Below, one piece after another: positions 11,069 to 22,642 of a DNA stretch of 64,000 bases. The notes below the pieces were generated by a model. The model was not told where the DNA came from and did not search any database. It saw nothing but the letters and a program-made list of their open reading frames with translations. The stretch is from Humulus lupulus (lineage: Eukaryota; Streptophyta; Magnoliopsida; Rosales; Cannabaceae), in NCBI RefSeq assembly GCF_963169125.1, contig NC_084794.1, forward strand, positions 227,599,409 through 227,663,408. Reading direction: 5' to 3'. How positions within the stretch are numbered: position 1 is the stretch's first letter; each line of letters opens with the position of its first letter. The position numbers and the translations under genes are program-made.

Positions 11069-13251
11069 CTAGCTTGTGGAAGCCTGGTTGGGGTTTTGAT
11101 TTCTAACATATTGCCTGAAATATCCTCTCGAGATCAAGCCTTCGATCTCATCTTTTAATTTCCTGCATTCATCGGTTGTATGTCCGATATCTCTATGGAA
11201 TCTGCAGTACTTGTTGGAGTCTCTTTTCGCTTTCTGGTTTCTCATGGGGTCTGGACGTCTGAAAGGGACCTGGTTTTCATTAGCCAGGTAGATATTCTCT
11301 AGAGACTCATTGAGCTCGGTATACACCTTGTATATGGAGAAATATCTTTCCCCTTTCTTCTTCTTTTCCCCTTCTGCCTCGGGATTGTTCCCTTCATTCT
11401 TCTTCCTTTTAGAAGGGTTGTCCCCAGAGGGTTTCGAGGTCGTAGGATCCGCTGAGATCAAGGCAGAGTTTGCATTTGTTGTTGTAGTTATGGGCTGAGA
11501 GGTCATATTCAATGTCGACCTCGCCTCTTCTACATTAACAAACCTTTGAGCTCATCGATTGAACTCGGTTAAGGACCTTATGGGCTTCCTCTGCATATCC
11601 TCCTAGAGAGGACATCCAAGCATCACTTCGTATCGGACAGCCATTAAATGGCCACTGTCTTCTACGTCACAAGCTCGGGCGACTTCCAAATTAGTCCTTG
11701 TGAGGTAACTTTTCGATGTTTCATTCGGCTGCTGTCGGACATTGGTCAAGGCAAACGCCTCGGGCCTAATTCTAACCATGTCTTTGAATTGCTTTTGGAA
11801 ATCTCTAGACAATTGATCCCAAGAAGCAATTGAATCTCTCTTATACTTCTCAAACCAGTTGTTTGCTAGCCCTGTGAGCAAGGCTAGAAACAACATGCAT
11901 CTGAGCTCGTAGCCCACATTACTCGCTCGCATAATTGTGTTGAACGTACTCAAATGATTGTATGGATCGGAATTCCCATCAAATGGAAGGACATAAGGAA
12001 TTCGGAATCCCTGAGGAAATGGGGTGCTGGAAATATGAGGGGCAAAGGGTTCAAGTTCTTTGTCGAACTCTTCGTCCCGATCCCAACCTCGTTCATTTTG
12101 TAAGAGTCTGAATGCTCTTTCTAGTTGTTCAATCCTTTCTTGGACTGGATCCACAGGGGGTCTGACTTGAAGCAGTGGGAACTGGTTATCGTTGATCACA
12201 ACCCCAGTTTCGCGCCTCAGTATGGGGTTCTTGCATCCATTGAGATGATCCCTCAGATCTGGATTCGACGGATTATCATTCCCCCGATTATGGTCAGGTG
12301 TTCTCGTAAATCTTGGTGATCCCTTCGATTCCTAGTATTTCTACATCCCTGGTCATACATACTGACCGATCTATTGTCTCCCGAGCCTTCATTGACATGG
12401 CTCATTGCATGGTTGTTTCGAGATGGGTTATTTGCTAGTTGCCTCGTCTCAATAGTGTGAGACCGAGACATTTGGTTTCTCGTGGGTTGGGTACCTTTAT
12501 GCTCCCTAGCAGTCTCCCCATTTCCATGCCTTTGCCCAGCTTGTCTTTCCCTATAACCCTGAGTCGGTTGTGTGTTTCTTCGAGTTGGTGAGGGATACCT
12601 TATTGGCGATGGTGGGTGCCTTATGGGTGATGGTGGCTGCCATCCATTACGAGGCCTAGAAGGCCCCGAGTTGGCTTGAACTGGTTCAGGAACGTTCTGT
12701 GCGTTTCCAGGATTTTGGGTTCGAGCCTCTATGGGGGCTCGGTTATTCCCTACCCTAGCTGGAACTTTCGCAGTTGGGTTGGCAGGAGCTCCAGCCCGGT
12801 TACTTCTCGGGGGCCTTGACGGAGCAGGTTGTTCTGCTGGCGGCGGAGGTTGCTCCGTTCTTCGGGTGGTAGTGTTTTTGCGCGGTCGCCCACGAGGCCT
12901 ACGTGGTGGAACATGAACGTCCCGCAGAGGCGGAGCTTAGGCCTCTGGTGGAGGTGGGGCCTGAGCTACCTGTGCCTTAGCAACCAATCTGGCTAGCTCC
13001 TCGTTACGTTTCTTGGCCTCTGCCAACTGCTTTTGCAGTTGATGATTTTCGAGCTCCACTATCGGGACATTTCGTTCAGGATTGTAATACATGTCCTCGT
13101 CGTCCGTGGGGGCTGGTGGTCCCCGAGAGTCGGATGAACCACTCCTCTCATCAGGGTCCGAATTCACCATACTCAGCTTTCTAGGGCGTCGACGGTAGTC
13201 AGCTTCATCCACAATTTCCTCTTCAGGAACATTGGGATCATTCGCGGCCAT
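11069..13251 (-). pseudogene. gag: Tat-A gag
   Basis: The ATG at 13249-13251 (MAANDPNVPEEEI) lies 77 bases inside the LTR end. The N-terminal part is acidic with a short coiled coil (LENHQLQKQLAEAKKRNEEL), followed after an in-frame stop by a proline/arginine-rich linker. The frame changes between 12253 and 12199. The capsid core follows (LEPFAPHISSTPFPQGFRIP, LANNWFEKYKRDSIASWDQL). The nucleocapsid has one zinc knuckle of the form CRFHRDIGHTTDEC, CX2HX4HX4C rather than CCHC. Tat-B and Tat-C share this variant knuckle. Confidence 0.86.
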
Positions 13252-13306
13252 TGTTGATTCAGGGAGGCTTTTTTGACTGAATGGACTCACGCACATATTG
13301 TTTAAT

Positions 13307-13328
13307 GCTCTCAATAAAAGCACTAAAC
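13307..13328 (-). promoter_or_regulatory. Tat-A primer-binding region
   Basis: Directly inside the LTR end, the - strand reads TTTAGTGCTTTTATTGAGAG. Tat-B and Tat-C have nearly the same sequence (GGTGCTTTCATTGAGAGC) in the same place. It is therefore the conserved site where a tRNA primer would pair. I cannot say which tRNA. Confidence 0.6.
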
Positions 13329-13880
13329 TGTTGACGCCATTTTTTGTCAACTTAAATTGTAGAGCAATTAAACAATTAAACAACGAAGCGAATGAATGAT
13401 GAAGAAAAACAAGAGGATTTTTACGTGGTTCAGCAGTTAATCTGCCAAGTCCAAGAGTCTATATTATTAAGACTTGGGAGTTTTCTGGAAATTCTTCAGA
13501 AATGAATTACCCAGAGTTTTCTCTCAAGAAATCATAAATCGATCCTCTACAAGTGGTGATTCCTTCTCTATTTATAGAGAAGGTTGCAGAATTCATTCCC
13601 ACATATTTCAGGAAGATATTCTGTAAATCAATTGAAATAATGATATTAAATGCATTATCTCCTATATACACGGAAACGTCCCATGAAGATTGGGAATGGA
13701 TAACAGATTAAATGATATCCCTGAAATATTATGATTACACAACAATAAACATGTTCACATGTAATGTGCTATCCCAGGTGATTCATCAGGTCTTCGAGAT
13801 CAGCAATCGGCATTGAGTTTGTCAAGACTTATGGGTCAATCACGAACTTGTTACCCAACTTCAAGCTATGCTCGGGATAG
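13329..13880 (-). repeat. Tat-A 5' LTR, probably shortened
   Basis: The left end TGTTGACGCC abuts the primer-binding region. It is clearly related to the solo LTR at 35847-36642: the same TTTTTACGTGGTTCAGCAGTTAA stretch in parts, the same TATA palindrome, and the same GGAAACGTCCC block. It is about 240 bases shorter than that LTR, and its far end near 13880 is vague. The TATA box (- strand) sits in CCTTCTCTA-TTTA-TAGAGAAGG at 13562-13583, with perfect 9-bp arms. Confidence 0.75.
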
Positions 13881-14974
13881 GTAGGTACTGACGAGGATGT
13901 CACTTAGTTTGCTTTCTTTTATATTTCACAAAATAAAATATGTGAACACAAATACCATGTGAAAATTTCTCAAGCAAATAATCACTAATTTTCACTTTTA
14001 GTTGTCTAAATAATCTCAAAATCACATAAACAACTTTTGTGCATTTTGTAAGAGTCTCTTTCAGATTATTTTGAAAATACCATTTTGACATCCATTGATT
14101 TTCTCATCAAAATAATTTGAAGATGTCAATTTTGAACACTTTAAATCAAAGAAAATAAAAACTCATTGATTTATTTAAACATTTTGATTTCTCATGCTTT
14201 AGTTAAAATTATCTCGTCATTGAGATTAATTTTAACATATCGCCATCTTTACCAAAATGAATAAAATTCTCTTCAATCTATTAACCATTGGTGTAAAGAT
14301 TCAAAATTGCTTCTCCAATTTCATAATGTCTCATTATTGAGACATTGAATAATTTAAGAATTATTATCACTAAATAATTCTCAAATATTTTTCATTTAAC
14401 CAGACTTTAGACTCCAAGTCTATTGGACAATATGTTATCTCAAAATTTTGGATCCACCTTGAGCCAATATTTTCTTGCAATAGCAAGATACTTCCATCAA
14501 AAGATGTAACCCCCTTAGGTTCATCTTTTCTTATCTCGGAAAATGAGATCCTCATCTCTTTAAATGGGAAAATTAAAATTTTCAAATAATTTTAATTATT
14601 TACCAAATAAATGGTAACTTATCACAACATAATAGAATAAACACATTCCTATTATTACTTTAATTTTCATATAATACACTATGATAATATGATAACTCAC
14701 ACACACACAAATATATATAGCTAAAACCCAAGATGTTGAAATATCTTCTAATCTAACCACTATATTTGCAAAAGCAAAGGAGATTAGAAAAACAATGAAC
14801 CTCATTCACAAAAGTTTTCTTCTTCTAATTTCTATCACCACATGAAAAGCCGTTAGATAGTCTAAGAAAGAACAAATAAGAATATTACCTTATCATACAA
14901 CCTTTTAAAGTTGGATCCTCGCAAGATTTCTACAGTTTTTCCTTCCATTGATAAGGAAAGAATAAGCTTTTGAT
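13881..14974 (-). other. AT-rich stretch, possibly internal DNA of the inverted copia element
   Basis: No convincing gene. If the inverted copia LTR ends at 14975, this would be its 5' leader. A sequence ATCAAAAGC next to the LTR end could be a decayed primer site (TATCAGAGC is usual in copia). A short ATG frame at 14948 (MEGKTVEILRGSNFKR) reads toward lower coordinates and stops soon after a GT. A (CA)n run lies near 14698-14710. The origin is not proven. Confidence 0.4.
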
Positions 14975-15690
14975 TGTTAGAGAATATATTATTCAATGGA
15001 AATAGGAAAATCCAAATAATAACTCTATGCAAAAAATACTATATAGACAAGGTAATTGAGTAAAGAAATGTTACAATTCAATTGGACAGAATACAAGTAA
15101 ATAGAAAGATGTAGAAGAAGAAGATCACAAACTCAAAACAAGAATAACAAAAGAATGAAATAAAAAAAATTGAACAAAAGAGTGAAAAAAAAACAATAAT
15201 AAGAACACAAACTCTCACACAACCAAAGTGTAGAGTAGCGGGGATCACCACCTTGAACAATGATCAAGACCTTTGTCCAAAAGCTTATTTCCCCCTATTC
15301 TCTAAGCACTAAGGGATCTCACAAGGAAATGGTCTTTGGAATTATCAAGCCTCTATGGTGTATTTTCCAGCCAAGTGCTTTGTGGATGGAAAATGGTGTG
15401 TCTTACAAGTGAGCATTAGGCTCCTATATATAAAGTTTTGAGACACCCTTTGAATTTCAAATTCCACCAACCCCCATGGCTGCTGCCATTTTTTAATTGG
15501 ATGTTTATGGAATTAAAATGAAGATTCGGGAGTTACTTGGGATGTTAAAACTGTTCAATTTTGAGAAAACTGAATATTGGAATTGGCTGCCAGCACCCCA
15601 GGCCGCGGGCTGGGACATGCCTGGCCGGACTGACTCTCAGGCCGCAGCCTAGGAAGCTTGTGGTCGTGGTCGCCAGGCTGTTTCAGCCTC
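14975..15690 (-). repeat. inverted copia LTR, 3' part (split by Tat-B)
   Basis: This is the reverse complement of the family seen at 4191-5363. Shared landmarks are the CACTTTGGTTGTGTGAG block, a TATA region near 15425, and the GC-rich GGCCGCGGGC / GGCCGCAGCC island (15600-15650). The LTR is interrupted at 15690 by Tat-B and resumes at 39884. Together the two parts are about 1.18 kb, matching the other copy. The boundary at 14975 rests on a TG/CA end and a possible primer site, so it is approximate. Confidence 0.8.
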
Positions 15691-16463
15691 TGTTGATGCA
15701 GTTTTTCAGCAACAGGGGATTTAGAAATCCAACATTAGATATATTCGGCATTTTGTAAACAAAATGTATAAAAGTAGCAAAAAACAAGAGTACAGAATTC
15801 TCACATGATTTTACTTGGTTTAGTGGTTAAAAATTCACCTAGTCCATGAGTCACTCTTATTGATCTGTTTTGGACTCTATAGGAATTGTTTATGACAATT
15901 TCAGCACAGTTTCTGCATACAAAAACTCAATCCCTTTAACTGTCCATTCCCCTTGTATTTATAGGAAATTCTCATGGACAATTTTGGGTAACCGTACATT
16001 AATATGGTAATTGACAACATTGGGTAACTTCTCATTTACATAAATAAATGATCACCTATTAAATTTATATTTGTTATATAGGGTAATAAATGCATGATAA
16101 GATATGGGCCTTTATGAGGCATATATAGAATCTCTGAGTCTTTTGGGATCCTTCACTTTGCGTCATGACTAGGCTTCTGCGAGCTGAACACTTCCTTTGA
16201 GTTGGGTGTTGTAGGATTAATCTGAACTAACTCAGGCCACGGTTAGAGTTTCACGAAGGCGATTTGGATGATGCATATCCCGAACTAAGTTGTTGGCATA
16301 AGAAGCGACTTGGAGACTATTTGGTTGTCATAAGTTGTCAAGATGACTCGAGTTGCTCACTCTAGAGTTAGCAAGATGCTCTATATGTATGCTTTCTTCA
16401 TACACTTTTCTGCCAGCTGTACCCCGTGCTGAGTAATTCAGCTCGTATTTTTGGGGTAGAACA
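15691..16463 (-). repeat. Tat-B 3' LTR
   Basis: It starts TGTTGATGCAG and ends GGGGTAGAACA. It is the same length as the partner at 39106-39878 and alignable throughout, with scattered substitutions. A TATTTATA signal near 15954-15962 is a candidate TATA on -. The final 24 bases (- strand sense) form an imperfect hairpin with TGTTG/CAACA arms. Confidence 0.9.
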
Positions 16464-16476
16464 TTTGCCCCTAAAG
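16464..16476 (-). promoter_or_regulatory. Tat-B polypurine tract
   Basis: On the - strand CTTTAGGGGCAAA ends immediately before the 3' LTR start TGTTCTACCCC. This is the plus-strand priming site for reverse transcription. The same AGGGG-CAAA form precedes the 3' LTRs at 30708 and 57258. Confidence 0.75.
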
Positions 16477-16870
16477 CTCCTACTTGTGCATGACGTTATA
16501 TCTGACACGCACAGTAGGGGCTTTTCAGTTTCTGTTATGAGAAAAAGTACCCACCCACTCACTCGAGTACGAGCGATATGTCGGTCTGTAATAGTTGTTC
16601 GGGTTTCGAGTATTGTGACAATTGTCTTCTCAACTTTTTGCTGTTGCTTGGTTTATATAATTTAGGCCCTTGGATCTCAAACTGATCTAATCGTGTGGCC
16701 TAGATCGATTCCCAAATTTTACGTATAAATAGGAGAATCGAACAAGAGTTTTACCACCTTTGCATTAAAAAAAATTCTTATTATCTTTCTTCTTAATATT
16801 CTCAATGCTGTCTGCATTCCCTTATTTTCCAGAAGCTTTCAGGCTGTTACATCCGATCCTGCTATCATTT
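16464..16870 (+). promoter_or_regulatory. promoter-like remnant of the antisense gene in Tat-B
   Basis: Between the 3' LTR and the TGTAACG block the + strand has a TATAAATAG box at about 16724-16732 and then a pyrimidine-rich leader. In Tat-C the antisense gene has its TATA box in the equivalent place and orientation (30435-30444, - strand). The coding part that should follow has been lost at 16871. This is inference from position and architecture; no protein is left. Confidence 0.5.
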
Positions 16871-19271
16871 TGTAACGCTCTAGATAGCCAAGACCGTTAC
16901 ATTGTGTACTTTAAAAAGTGCTCGAGTCATTAATAGGTTAGGGTTAAAAAATTTTGTCAGAAGAATAAATCATTTCATTAAAAAGTTTAAGTTCATACAT
17001 GGGATCCCAAAATAAACATTAAAAAGTCTTTTACAATTCAAAAGAATACAACAGGCCGACCTAAGCGACAAAATTAGGGTTCGACCCTAGTTCCCTTGTG
17101 AATCCCCGAGCGTGGAGGTCAAGCAAGCTCCATATATACACGTCGCCACTGAAGCTCTCCAACTCATGGCTGGTCTAATTTCCCTTTTCCCATACCTGCA
17201 CCACATAGCACCCGTGAGCCAAGGCTTAGTAAGAAAACTTAAACATGCTCATAAGCAGTTAACAAGATATTACAGAATCATAAATAGCATGCCTAGCAGT
17301 AATAAGCCTACTAATGCATGTATTAAGTGAAAATAAGTGAATTTGGAGTTACACCGGGGCCCACTACCCTAGATTAGCAGACTGTAGAGTCACCCCGGGG
17401 CTCGTTGCCCTATTCTCTGTATAACCAGCCTTAGGGCTGGCCAAGCGTACCTGGCGCTTTATTTTCCAAGCAACCATAGGGTCGGTCAAGCATATACCAT
17501 GCTCTTGGATAGGCCTAACCATATCGACTTGCGCTCAACGCACTATTGTCGCCCTTGACTTATAAGTCAAGGCTTTCGGCCGGCACTCAGTGCGCTATTG
17601 CCACCCTTGACTTATAAGGCAAGCCTTCTATCAGATAATATAGACAAGCATAAATCACTGAACAATTATGCATATATAGAGCATACAAACATGCTTAATC
17701 AAACAATCACAAGCATAATCATAATCATTCTCATTCACAGGGACCCGAGCCCTAATCTTAACCCAAGGTGCAGTTTTATTACCTCTGATCCAAGCACTGG
17801 ATAAATAGAAATGACCCTCGAGCACTATCCCCTTCCAAGCCCTACCGGTACCCTAGTCACAACCATAATAGAGGATATCCATCAATATCGAGTGAATAAA
17901 GGCTTTCGGACCGAGTCCTAGCCTCCAGGAACTCGAATTCTAGTAAACCTGGTAGCAGAATCCTTCCTGAGCCCTTAGGTTTTTGAGTCCCTGCAACTTG
18001 AAACCTCAATTAGCTATTCTTCCAAATTAGCAGAGTGACGTACCCCTGAAGGGCCGCGACGCGCCCCAAAGCAGACAGCCCTGGACCTATTTTTACTTGA
18101 CACGCGCCACTGTGCAGCCCACTGTGCAGCCCACTAGGCGCCGCGGTGCTAAGGCTGCTCAGAAGAACCCCCAACGTCTCTGAGTTCAAACGGGTCGCGA
18201 CGCTCCAAGAACAGCGCCACGGTGCAACCCCACGAACCTAGATTTCCAACATTTTCCTCTTAGCCAAATCCCTCCAAATTCATCCCAAAGTTGTACCAAA
18301 GTCAAAATCGAGTCTCAGACTCTCAACAACCCATAATAAACAACAATATAACACATATAACTTCATTAAAACTCCCTTGAAACCCAAAATCCTATCACGA
18401 CCCCAACTTGCACCTAACTCAATTCTTAGATTCAAGCCTCCAATTCCAAGGTAAACTCCTCCAAAATCCAAAAAAACATGACTTCAACCAAGGGAGATAA
18501 AGGGAAAGAGAGAGAGAGATAGCTATTTGAGTGTTATTTAATCTGGTTTCTGCAGGCTTCTAATTGACTAAGTCAATTCATGGGCATGAAAAGACTTAAA
18601 TACCCCTCACCCAAAAGCTTTCTCTTTAATGCTCTTAAGGGCAAAATCGCCTTTTGCCACCATTTCTAACTAATCCTCAATTAACACCACATAATTTCCC
18701 AATTAATCACCAATAAATTCCCATTACTCGATAATCCCCAGTAATGTACTAAATTACCAAAATACTCCTAAGCTCACCCTGAGCCGGGTATTAAACCCCG
18801 CTGTGACTATTTCGGTAATCTGCTCACTAGGATCGTCTCGAGCCATATACTACCAATATATCCACATAGTAATGTGGCCTCAACCATTTATCACATATAA
18901 TCACATTTATGCCTTAACGGGCCAAAATTACAAATATGCCCCTTATAAACAGTAAATGGCTCACGTGCATATTTAATACTCATAAACATGCATATAATAT
19001 ATTCACATAATCATATAAATCATGCATGCCACATAGTCATGCATTTAACTAATTAAACACACATATATCATATTATGTCCTCCCTGCACGCTAATCAAGA
19101 CACTAAACCCTATTAACATTTTTGGGTCGTTATTAAACCTATACAAAAACAACCATAAACAACTCTTGTTGTTCTTGCTTGGGTTTTTGGTGTTTCTACT
19201 AGCTTTATCACCTTCAAAAACTCTTTCAAAACCTTAAAACAACTCCCCCAAGAACACATATAGTTAGTTAT
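16871..19271. repeat. left part of TGTAACG block
   Basis: Non-coding. Recognisable pieces are a GC-rich stretch at about 18045-18230 with several GCGCCACGGTGC-like phrases, and a pair of direct repeats around 17550-17630 (GCCCTTGACTTATAAGTCAAGG and its variant, in parts). TAAGTCAAGG can pair with CCTTGACTTA to form small hairpins. No gene was seen in these 2.4 kb. The last five bases, GTTAT, are the Tat-C target site. Confidence 0.6.
19267..19271. repeat. Tat-C target-site duplication, left copy (GTTAT)
   Basis: GTTAT directly before the LTR start TGTACGCC. The identical pentamer follows the 3' LTR at 31436-31440. Confidence 0.93.
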
Positions 19272-20042
19272 TGTACGCCCTGGTTTTCCCACGGGCTGTT
19301 AGCAAGCTGAGATAAGGCCTAATCATGAGATACGACCTAATCATGTCTACCACGTGGACATCCCCAAGACCGGAGCTGCCACTCGAAAGATCCTACCTCC
19401 TCAGCTCGAGGTAACCTAAGGGTTCGCCAAGATTAGACTGAGTTTGGACTTTGAAGGCCACAGGTCGAGGGAAGCATCCAGCTCGTGGTACGAGCTAGGG
19501 TTGGAGGCTGTGACATTTTATAAAGTCAACCACGCAAGGTAAACGTGCATATATCAGACATCACGTGTCTGATATATCTCTGACTTCTCGGACACGCAGC
19601 ATGAACGTGCGCATTCTGGCACCCACGACTGGGTTGGGCCGTGCAGCCCATTATCCCCCTTACCTATTGATTAGACCACACTTCATGTGTCAGGTTTTAG
19701 GAATTAATCATGAATGTCACAGAGTTGACATGATAGGTAAGAAGGTCACGGGATGACCCTCTTACCAACTCCCAAGTACCCTCTCCTATAAATATGGAGA
19801 CCCTGGGAGTTGCAAAGGGTTGGATTCGATTGTGTAAGAAATACCCTGTAATAGAATACCAAGCATATGGCAATAATATTGACTGGTGGAGTAGAAGTAT
19901 TTTAACCTTTGAACCACCTAAAAACGTAATTGTGTCTCCAGCCCATTTCTAAGAAGATCATTCATCTATTTCGGTTCAACATAAGCACTAATCCCTTCCT
20001 CTTATTTTCTTAATTACTTGTTGGCGAAGAATCGCGTCAACA
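19272..20042 (+). repeat. Tat-C 5' LTR
   Basis: It runs from TGTACGCCC to GCGTCAACA. A TATAAATA box lies at 19787-19794. Upstream are two strong palindromes: 12-bp perfect arms ATATATCAGACA / TGTCTGATATAT (19549-19577) around a CACGTG G-box, and GGTAAGAAGGTCA with its near-perfect inverse (19736-19766). The last 24 bases (20019-20042) form a terminal hairpin. It is 43 bp longer than the 3' LTR. Confidence 0.93.
19549..19577. promoter_or_regulatory. LTR palindrome containing a G-box
   Basis: Perfect 12-bp arms (19549-19560 and 19566-19577) separated by five bases. The centre reads CACGTG at 19562-19567, the plant G-box bound by bZIP and bHLH factors. The 3' LTR copy (30985-31013) has one arm mismatch but keeps CACGTG. 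It sits about 220 bases upstream of the TATA box, in U3. Confidence 0.7.
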
Positions 20043-20064
20043 GTTTGGTGCTTTCATTGAGAGC
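20043..20064 (+). promoter_or_regulatory. Tat-C primer-binding region
   Basis: GGTGCTTTCATTGAGAGC follows the LTR end with a four-base offset. Near-identical sequence is found at the same place in Tat-A and Tat-B. This supports a primer-binding function; the tRNA is not identified. Confidence 0.65.
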
Positions 20065-20096
20065 AAGTTAGATTGGTGCTGTCGCAAACATCCACT

Positions 20097-22641
20097 ATGG
20101 TGACCACTCGGTCCAGACACGGTAACGAGACGGAACAGCATGATGGGCAGAAGGCTCATCATATCGCCATCCCCGATGAACAAATTCATGAGGTCCAACA
20201 GCGGCCGGGCAAGCAGCCGGTGAGCCATGATGACACTGGAAGTTCGGCGCCCCGGCCACCTAATCCAAACCTAGATTATTACACTGCGGTGGAGATGGAG
20301 AATGCTCAGCTGCGGAGCCAACTAGAAAAGGCTAATCAGCAGATCAAGGATGTGTTGGCCTGACTACCCCCTCTTACAACCGACGCTAACGTCGGAAAGA
20401 GGCAAGGCGAGACTCATAAGTCCCGCCGGGGTAATCGGTCTAGGCCTAGCCGCTCGGACAGACCTCCGACAACCAACTCTATTCCCTCATCGCACCGTCG
20501 AGAGGCAAACATCGAAGAAATGCCTAGAGCCGAACAACAACAGTACATCCGTTCGGTCCGAACTTCAACTCCTAGCTCCCAACCAGCCTCGAGAGCGTCC
20601 AGGAGAGCTCGAGGAAATTCCAAAAGGAGATCCGGGGAGGGCTCACAGCATCAGCCCATCCCCACCAGCCGTCCTGCGCCTCGTCCAGATCGCCAGGCAC
20701 GGGACCCGCAGGTTGGCAGGGTCGCGAGGCCCCCACCTAACTTGATCTGCCCTGATGGAACTAGGATCGCATCTTCGGTCAGGCATCCTCCCTCACCAAT
20801 AAGATATATGTCTCCACCTCGGCCTATCCGAGATATCCCAGCTTATGGAAGCAGTAGGAGAAACCCGTCGTCCGTGGGACCTTCCCGACATAGCGGGGCG
20901 CCGAGAGGGAGCCCGGATCCTCACCCCAAAGGTGGACTCCGAGCTTTTGTAACGGGACCTACTGGACCGGCAGTCACCGAAGCGACCTTTCTGGGGGAGA
21001 CCTGCTTCAGCGTTTAAGCTCGGCACAAAGTCCTCAAACCACCCAGGGGGGCGACCTGCGAGATCGCCTTAACTCTCATAGAGGAGAGCCAGTAGGAGGT
21101 GGCAGCCATGCTCGCTCAGGGGGGGACCTGTCCGAAGTACGTAACGGTGGGAATGCCCCAAATAACCTATCTCAAGATAGGAGGGGCAATAACCCACCAA
21201 ATATGTACAATGGATCCGGAGCTGTTGAGCAGCCCCGGAATAACCAAGGAAATCAGGACAAAACCCTCGAGCACCTGGCTCAGATGGAGGAGCTGATGAG
21301 GAAGCTCCTGTCGGAGAAAGAGAAAGATGAATATGATTCGAGGGACGAGATAGAGCTCTTCACCCCTAGCATAGCAGCAACGACTTACCCACCCGGTTTC
21401 CGTATGCCGCACCTGTCCAAATTCAATGGAGACGGAGATCCGTCGGATCATCTGGGGATGTTCAACACCCTGATGATGGCCCACAACATTGGCCCCGAGC
21501 TGAGTTGTCTGATATTTCCCTCCACACTGGCTGGACCAGCCAGGCAGTGGTTTAAGCAAAGCAAAAGACAATCAATCAGCTCCTGGAAGACTTTCTCTGC
21601 TGACTTCAAAAGGGCATTCCAAGCCTCCCAAGCTGCCCGCGTCAAGGCCGATTCTCTGGCTAACGTGAGGCAACAGCTCGACAAACCTCTGAAGACTTAC
21701 CTGGACAGGTTCACGAGCGTCACTGCTCGGGCTAGAGACGCGGATGACAGCTCCAAGCTCATGGCCTTGAGGACTGGGATCCTCGTCGGAGGGGTACTCT
21801 GGAACGATATATAAATGAAGGGAGTTAGCTCGGTGAACGAGTTCTTAAATTAGGCCCAGGATTGGATCAACTTGGAGGAGGCCGAAGCCTCACCTGTAGG
21901 GACTAGCCAAGTCCCTGAGCAGCCCACTGGAGTGGGGACGGAGGTCGTGACCGCGACCCAAAACGTCACATAGAACAACCAGCTCGGTGGAGGCAAAAGA
22001 AAGGGGAACGGCGAAGGCAGCCAGCAAGGCCCAACGAAGAATAAGTCCGTAGACAAGTTTAAGCTTGTCTACGCGACTTATAAAGAGCTTACCCACTCTA
22101 GGGAGAACATCTTCCTAGCTAACTCTACTCGCCTCCCCTGGAAGAGGCCGGAGCCGTTGAAGCACCGAAAGGGGAAGAGAGACACCTCCAAGTTTTGCCA
22201 TTTTCACAACGATGTTGGCCACAATACTGATGATTGTAGGCATTTGAAAGATGAGATCGAAACTGTCATCAGAGCCGACCCCTTGGCTCAGTACGCGCGG
22301 AACAGGGTTCCAGCAAGTCGACCAGCTCCAGAAGTCCCGGTCAGTCAGCCCGGGTCTCGGATAGATCAGGACGTCCCTCCTCCCGTGATGGGAGGAGAGA
22401 TATCCACAATATCTGGAGGTCCGCATATGGCTGGCACGAGCAGGGGTTCCCAGAAGAGGTACGTAAACGAACTCAAGGCGCATAATGGAGTAGAGTTCAT
22501 CCCGGAACAGCGTCTGCCAAAGCAGCAGCGATTGGAGAGGCAACCGATCATTTTTACGGAAGAAGATGCGGGCCATGTCTAGCTCCCTCACAACGACCCT
22601 CTGGTCGTAGCAATTCAGCTCGCTAATCAGAAGGTTAGGAG
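20097..22641 (+). pseudogene. gag: Tat-C gag
   Basis: The ATG at 20097 (MVTTRSRHGNE) is preferred because Tat-B gag starts the same way (MVVTRSMHKNE). The N-terminal part has a short coiled coil (EMENAQLRSQLEKANQQIKD), then an arginine/proline-rich linker. It is in frame 3 with a TGA at 20361. The frame changes near 20930-21000 to frame 2, which then runs unbroken by shifts into pol. The capsid core is at about 21290-21800 (FNGDGDPSDHLGMFNTLM, ARQWFKQSKRQSISSWK). The zinc knuckle CHFHNDVGHNTDDC lies near 22195-22240 (CX2HX4HX4C). Stops: TAA 21812, TAG 21851, 21971 and 22580. Confidence 0.9.
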
Positions 22642-22642
22642 G

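Larger units (their letters stand above)
5364..13880 (-). mobile_element. Tat-lineage Ty3/gypsy element 'Tat-A', degenerate
   Basis: Read on -, the order is 5' LTR, primer-binding region, gag, protease, RT, RNase H, a second RNase H, integrase, a repeat-bearing spacer, then the last exon of a gene on the opposite strand. Two RNase H domains and an antisense ORF after pol are known features of the Tat lineage. Gag-pol needs only two frame changes (12253-12199 and 9005-8822) but has many stops. The 3' LTR is not in the window: the element is cut at 5364 by the copia LTR, so the remainder may lie left of the window if the copia element inserted here. Confidence 0.85.

Noticed and set aside
14596..14805. 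69-codon hydrophobic frame on - as a membrane protein
   Set aside because: Composition follows the AT-rich background. No start context, no homology, and it lies in probable retroelement leader DNA.
20350..20745. 131-codon frame overlapping Tat-C gag
   Set aside because: Out of frame with the gag linker that continues from the gag ATG at 20097 in frame 3. It is an arginine/proline-rich shadow.
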